In this document: positions 62,532-64,000 of the stretch, piece after piece
How positions within the stretch are numbered: the first letter of the stretch is position 1
How the letters are laid out: each line of letters begins with the position of its first letter
Assembly: GCA_038373865.1 (NCBI GenBank)
Contig: JAXGGA010002918.1
Location: 1 to 64,000 of the forward strand
From: Uloborus plumipes
Lineage: Eukaryota; Arthropoda; Arachnida; Araneae; Uloboridae
Direction of reading: 5' to 3'
Length of the DNA: 64,000 bases
The notes under the pieces: generated by a model
What the model saw: the letters and a program-made list of their open reading frames with translations, nothing else
What the model was told of the DNA's origin: nothing
Database searches by the model: none
Translations under genes and position numbers: made by a program

Positions 62532-64000
62532 CAAGTCCAAAATCATAAAATTTAAAAAATATATAATTAAAAAATGGAGATTCCAGATGGAATAATCATC
62601 GAATGTTTAATGCGCAGTTTTACTATCTTATACATTTCAAAGTTGTAGTACACCGATTCTTTATTCATAATTTTTAACGCAAAATATCTGTTTCTTGTTG
62701 TTGAAAAATAAATTGAATTAGTTAGTCTTAAAATGTATCAACTTTAGTTACTTTGAATCTAATTTTCATGGTTTTCATCTCTAATTTAAGTTAATTTTCT
62801 AAACCCATTTTTTTATTAGGTTTTGAATGCCTTCTAAAATTTCATTTATTTAAACCGATTCTAGCTATTAAATTACGCACCAAAGTCATAGTATATAAGA
62901 GCAATTAATTTATCTTTAAATAATATGAAAGCAAACAATTTCAAAATAAGAAAATTTTCAGTTTTTTTTTGCATTGCAAGAGCTGATTAATATTATATAT
63001 AAAGCTTTTCTGGCATTCAAAATGTCGTAGGTTTAAAAGAGATTAAAAGAAGTAGCATTAAAAGTTTTTTCTTGAATGTTTTAATCAGTAATCAAGCTCT
63101 CATATTCAACACAATAATCGGCTTAATGAACGTTAAATAAAGTAATGTTTTTAAACTCAAAATGGTTTTTGTGTTGAGTTTATTTGTTGCTTCTAGGAAA
63201 AAATGGCGAGAAAAACAATAATTTAAATTTATTAGTTTTTTATGAACTAAAATGAATTATTTGCTAGTTCTAAAGAACAGAGTAAATATTTTTAGTCATA
63301 ATCCATAATTTGTTTTTTCGTAACATTTTCATTTTATGTTTAATTGTATTTGGTAATGAATTTATGTCATTAACTTAAATACAGGATTAGAATACCATAG
63401 CGCTAATTTTTTTCGTTACAAATATTATACTAAGTTTTTTATAACATGAATTTTAATTGCAATTGGGAACAGACAATTAATTTTAAATAATTCTAAGAAG
63501 AATACTTAATAAAACGCTAAAGGTTACATTTGTTTACAAATTAAAAATTTAACGTTACATACGTGAGTTTTCAATTAATAATTTACTTTTTCTTGTAATC
63601 ATAAGATAATTTTTCTGTAAGTTAAATGCTTAATTATGTAAAAAGATGGAATGTATGTCTGTATTTTTCAAAATCCGCATTTTGTCTTGAAACGTTTAAT
63701 TAATCCCCCTAATCTCAATGGTACGCATTGCAGAAAAAAACTGGATGCTTAATGCGTTTCATAATCAGCATTTTAAGCTGATGCTTTGAATAACAAGAAA
63801 TTCTATTCAAAATAAAGTTTTTTAAAAAAGAAGAAAATGTACTTATTTTATATATATTTTTTACTGGAATAAAATGTTAAATTAACGAATAAAAGCTGCA
63901 CATTTCCCCTTTATTTCATTCTCTCCCTTAAGGGTTTTTTTTAGTTTTTATTATTACTCAAACGATATGTATATCATTCTTCTGAAAAGGCGATATACTC
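62532..64000. other. AT-rich non-coding stretch
   Basis: Nothing recognised to the end of the window. If 62265-62525 is a first exon, this would be its first intron. Confidence 0.5.

Overview
This window looks like AT-rich, intron- and intergenic-type DNA from a large arthropod genome. Long homopolymers, (AT)n runs and DNA transposons flanked by TA, TTAA or 8-bp target duplications are dense, and there is no bacterial-style gene packing. A chelicerate such as a spider would fit the repeat load and the host exon, but the sequence alone does not fix the species. Only one host coding segment is recognisable: a 109-bp plus-strand exon (51535-51643) encoding the N-terminal ubiquitin-fold part of UBL3, bounded by a good acceptor and donor. 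Its companion exons were not found, so most of the window is probably UBL3 intron plus flanking DNA. A second possible host signal is a CRE/CCAAT-rich segment followed by a splice donor (62265-62525), which could be a promoter with a non-coding first exon.

The rest is mobile-element DNA. Left part (1-20 kb): two copies of a TA-flanked MITE filled with ACTGTAAAA palindromes (a third lies at 39.5 kb), a 630-bp solo LTR with 4-bp target duplications, a 171-bp hAT MITE, a CATCGG-rich MITE, two local tandem duplications and a TTAA-flanked piggyBac-like MITE. Middle (20-32 kb): a nearly intact 1430-bp Tc1-like element whose transposase is broken by one frameshift; a Tigger-like MITE; a block of diverged duplications between ACTAGCTG repeat ends; and a 2.9-kb pogo-like element with a deleted, frameshifted transposase, invaded by a 652-bp near-perfect foldback element.

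Right part (32-64 kb): a hAT MITE, a 1.44-kb non-autonomous hAT element with perfect 8-bp duplications, a 5'-truncated Penelope-like element keeping its GIY-YIG endonuclease end and a 14-bp target duplication, a dispersed repeat with tRNA-like B boxes, a possible Mutator-like MITE, another hAT MITE, a mariner/Tc-type transposase fossil, long (AT)n tracts and a tRNA-derived SINE head.

No intact autonomous element, CRISPR array, rRNA gene or convincing functional tRNA gene was found. The 'genes' do not form a pathway; the window is best read as a record of layered insertions around one conserved exon. All boundaries come from reading terminal repeats and target duplications by eye.
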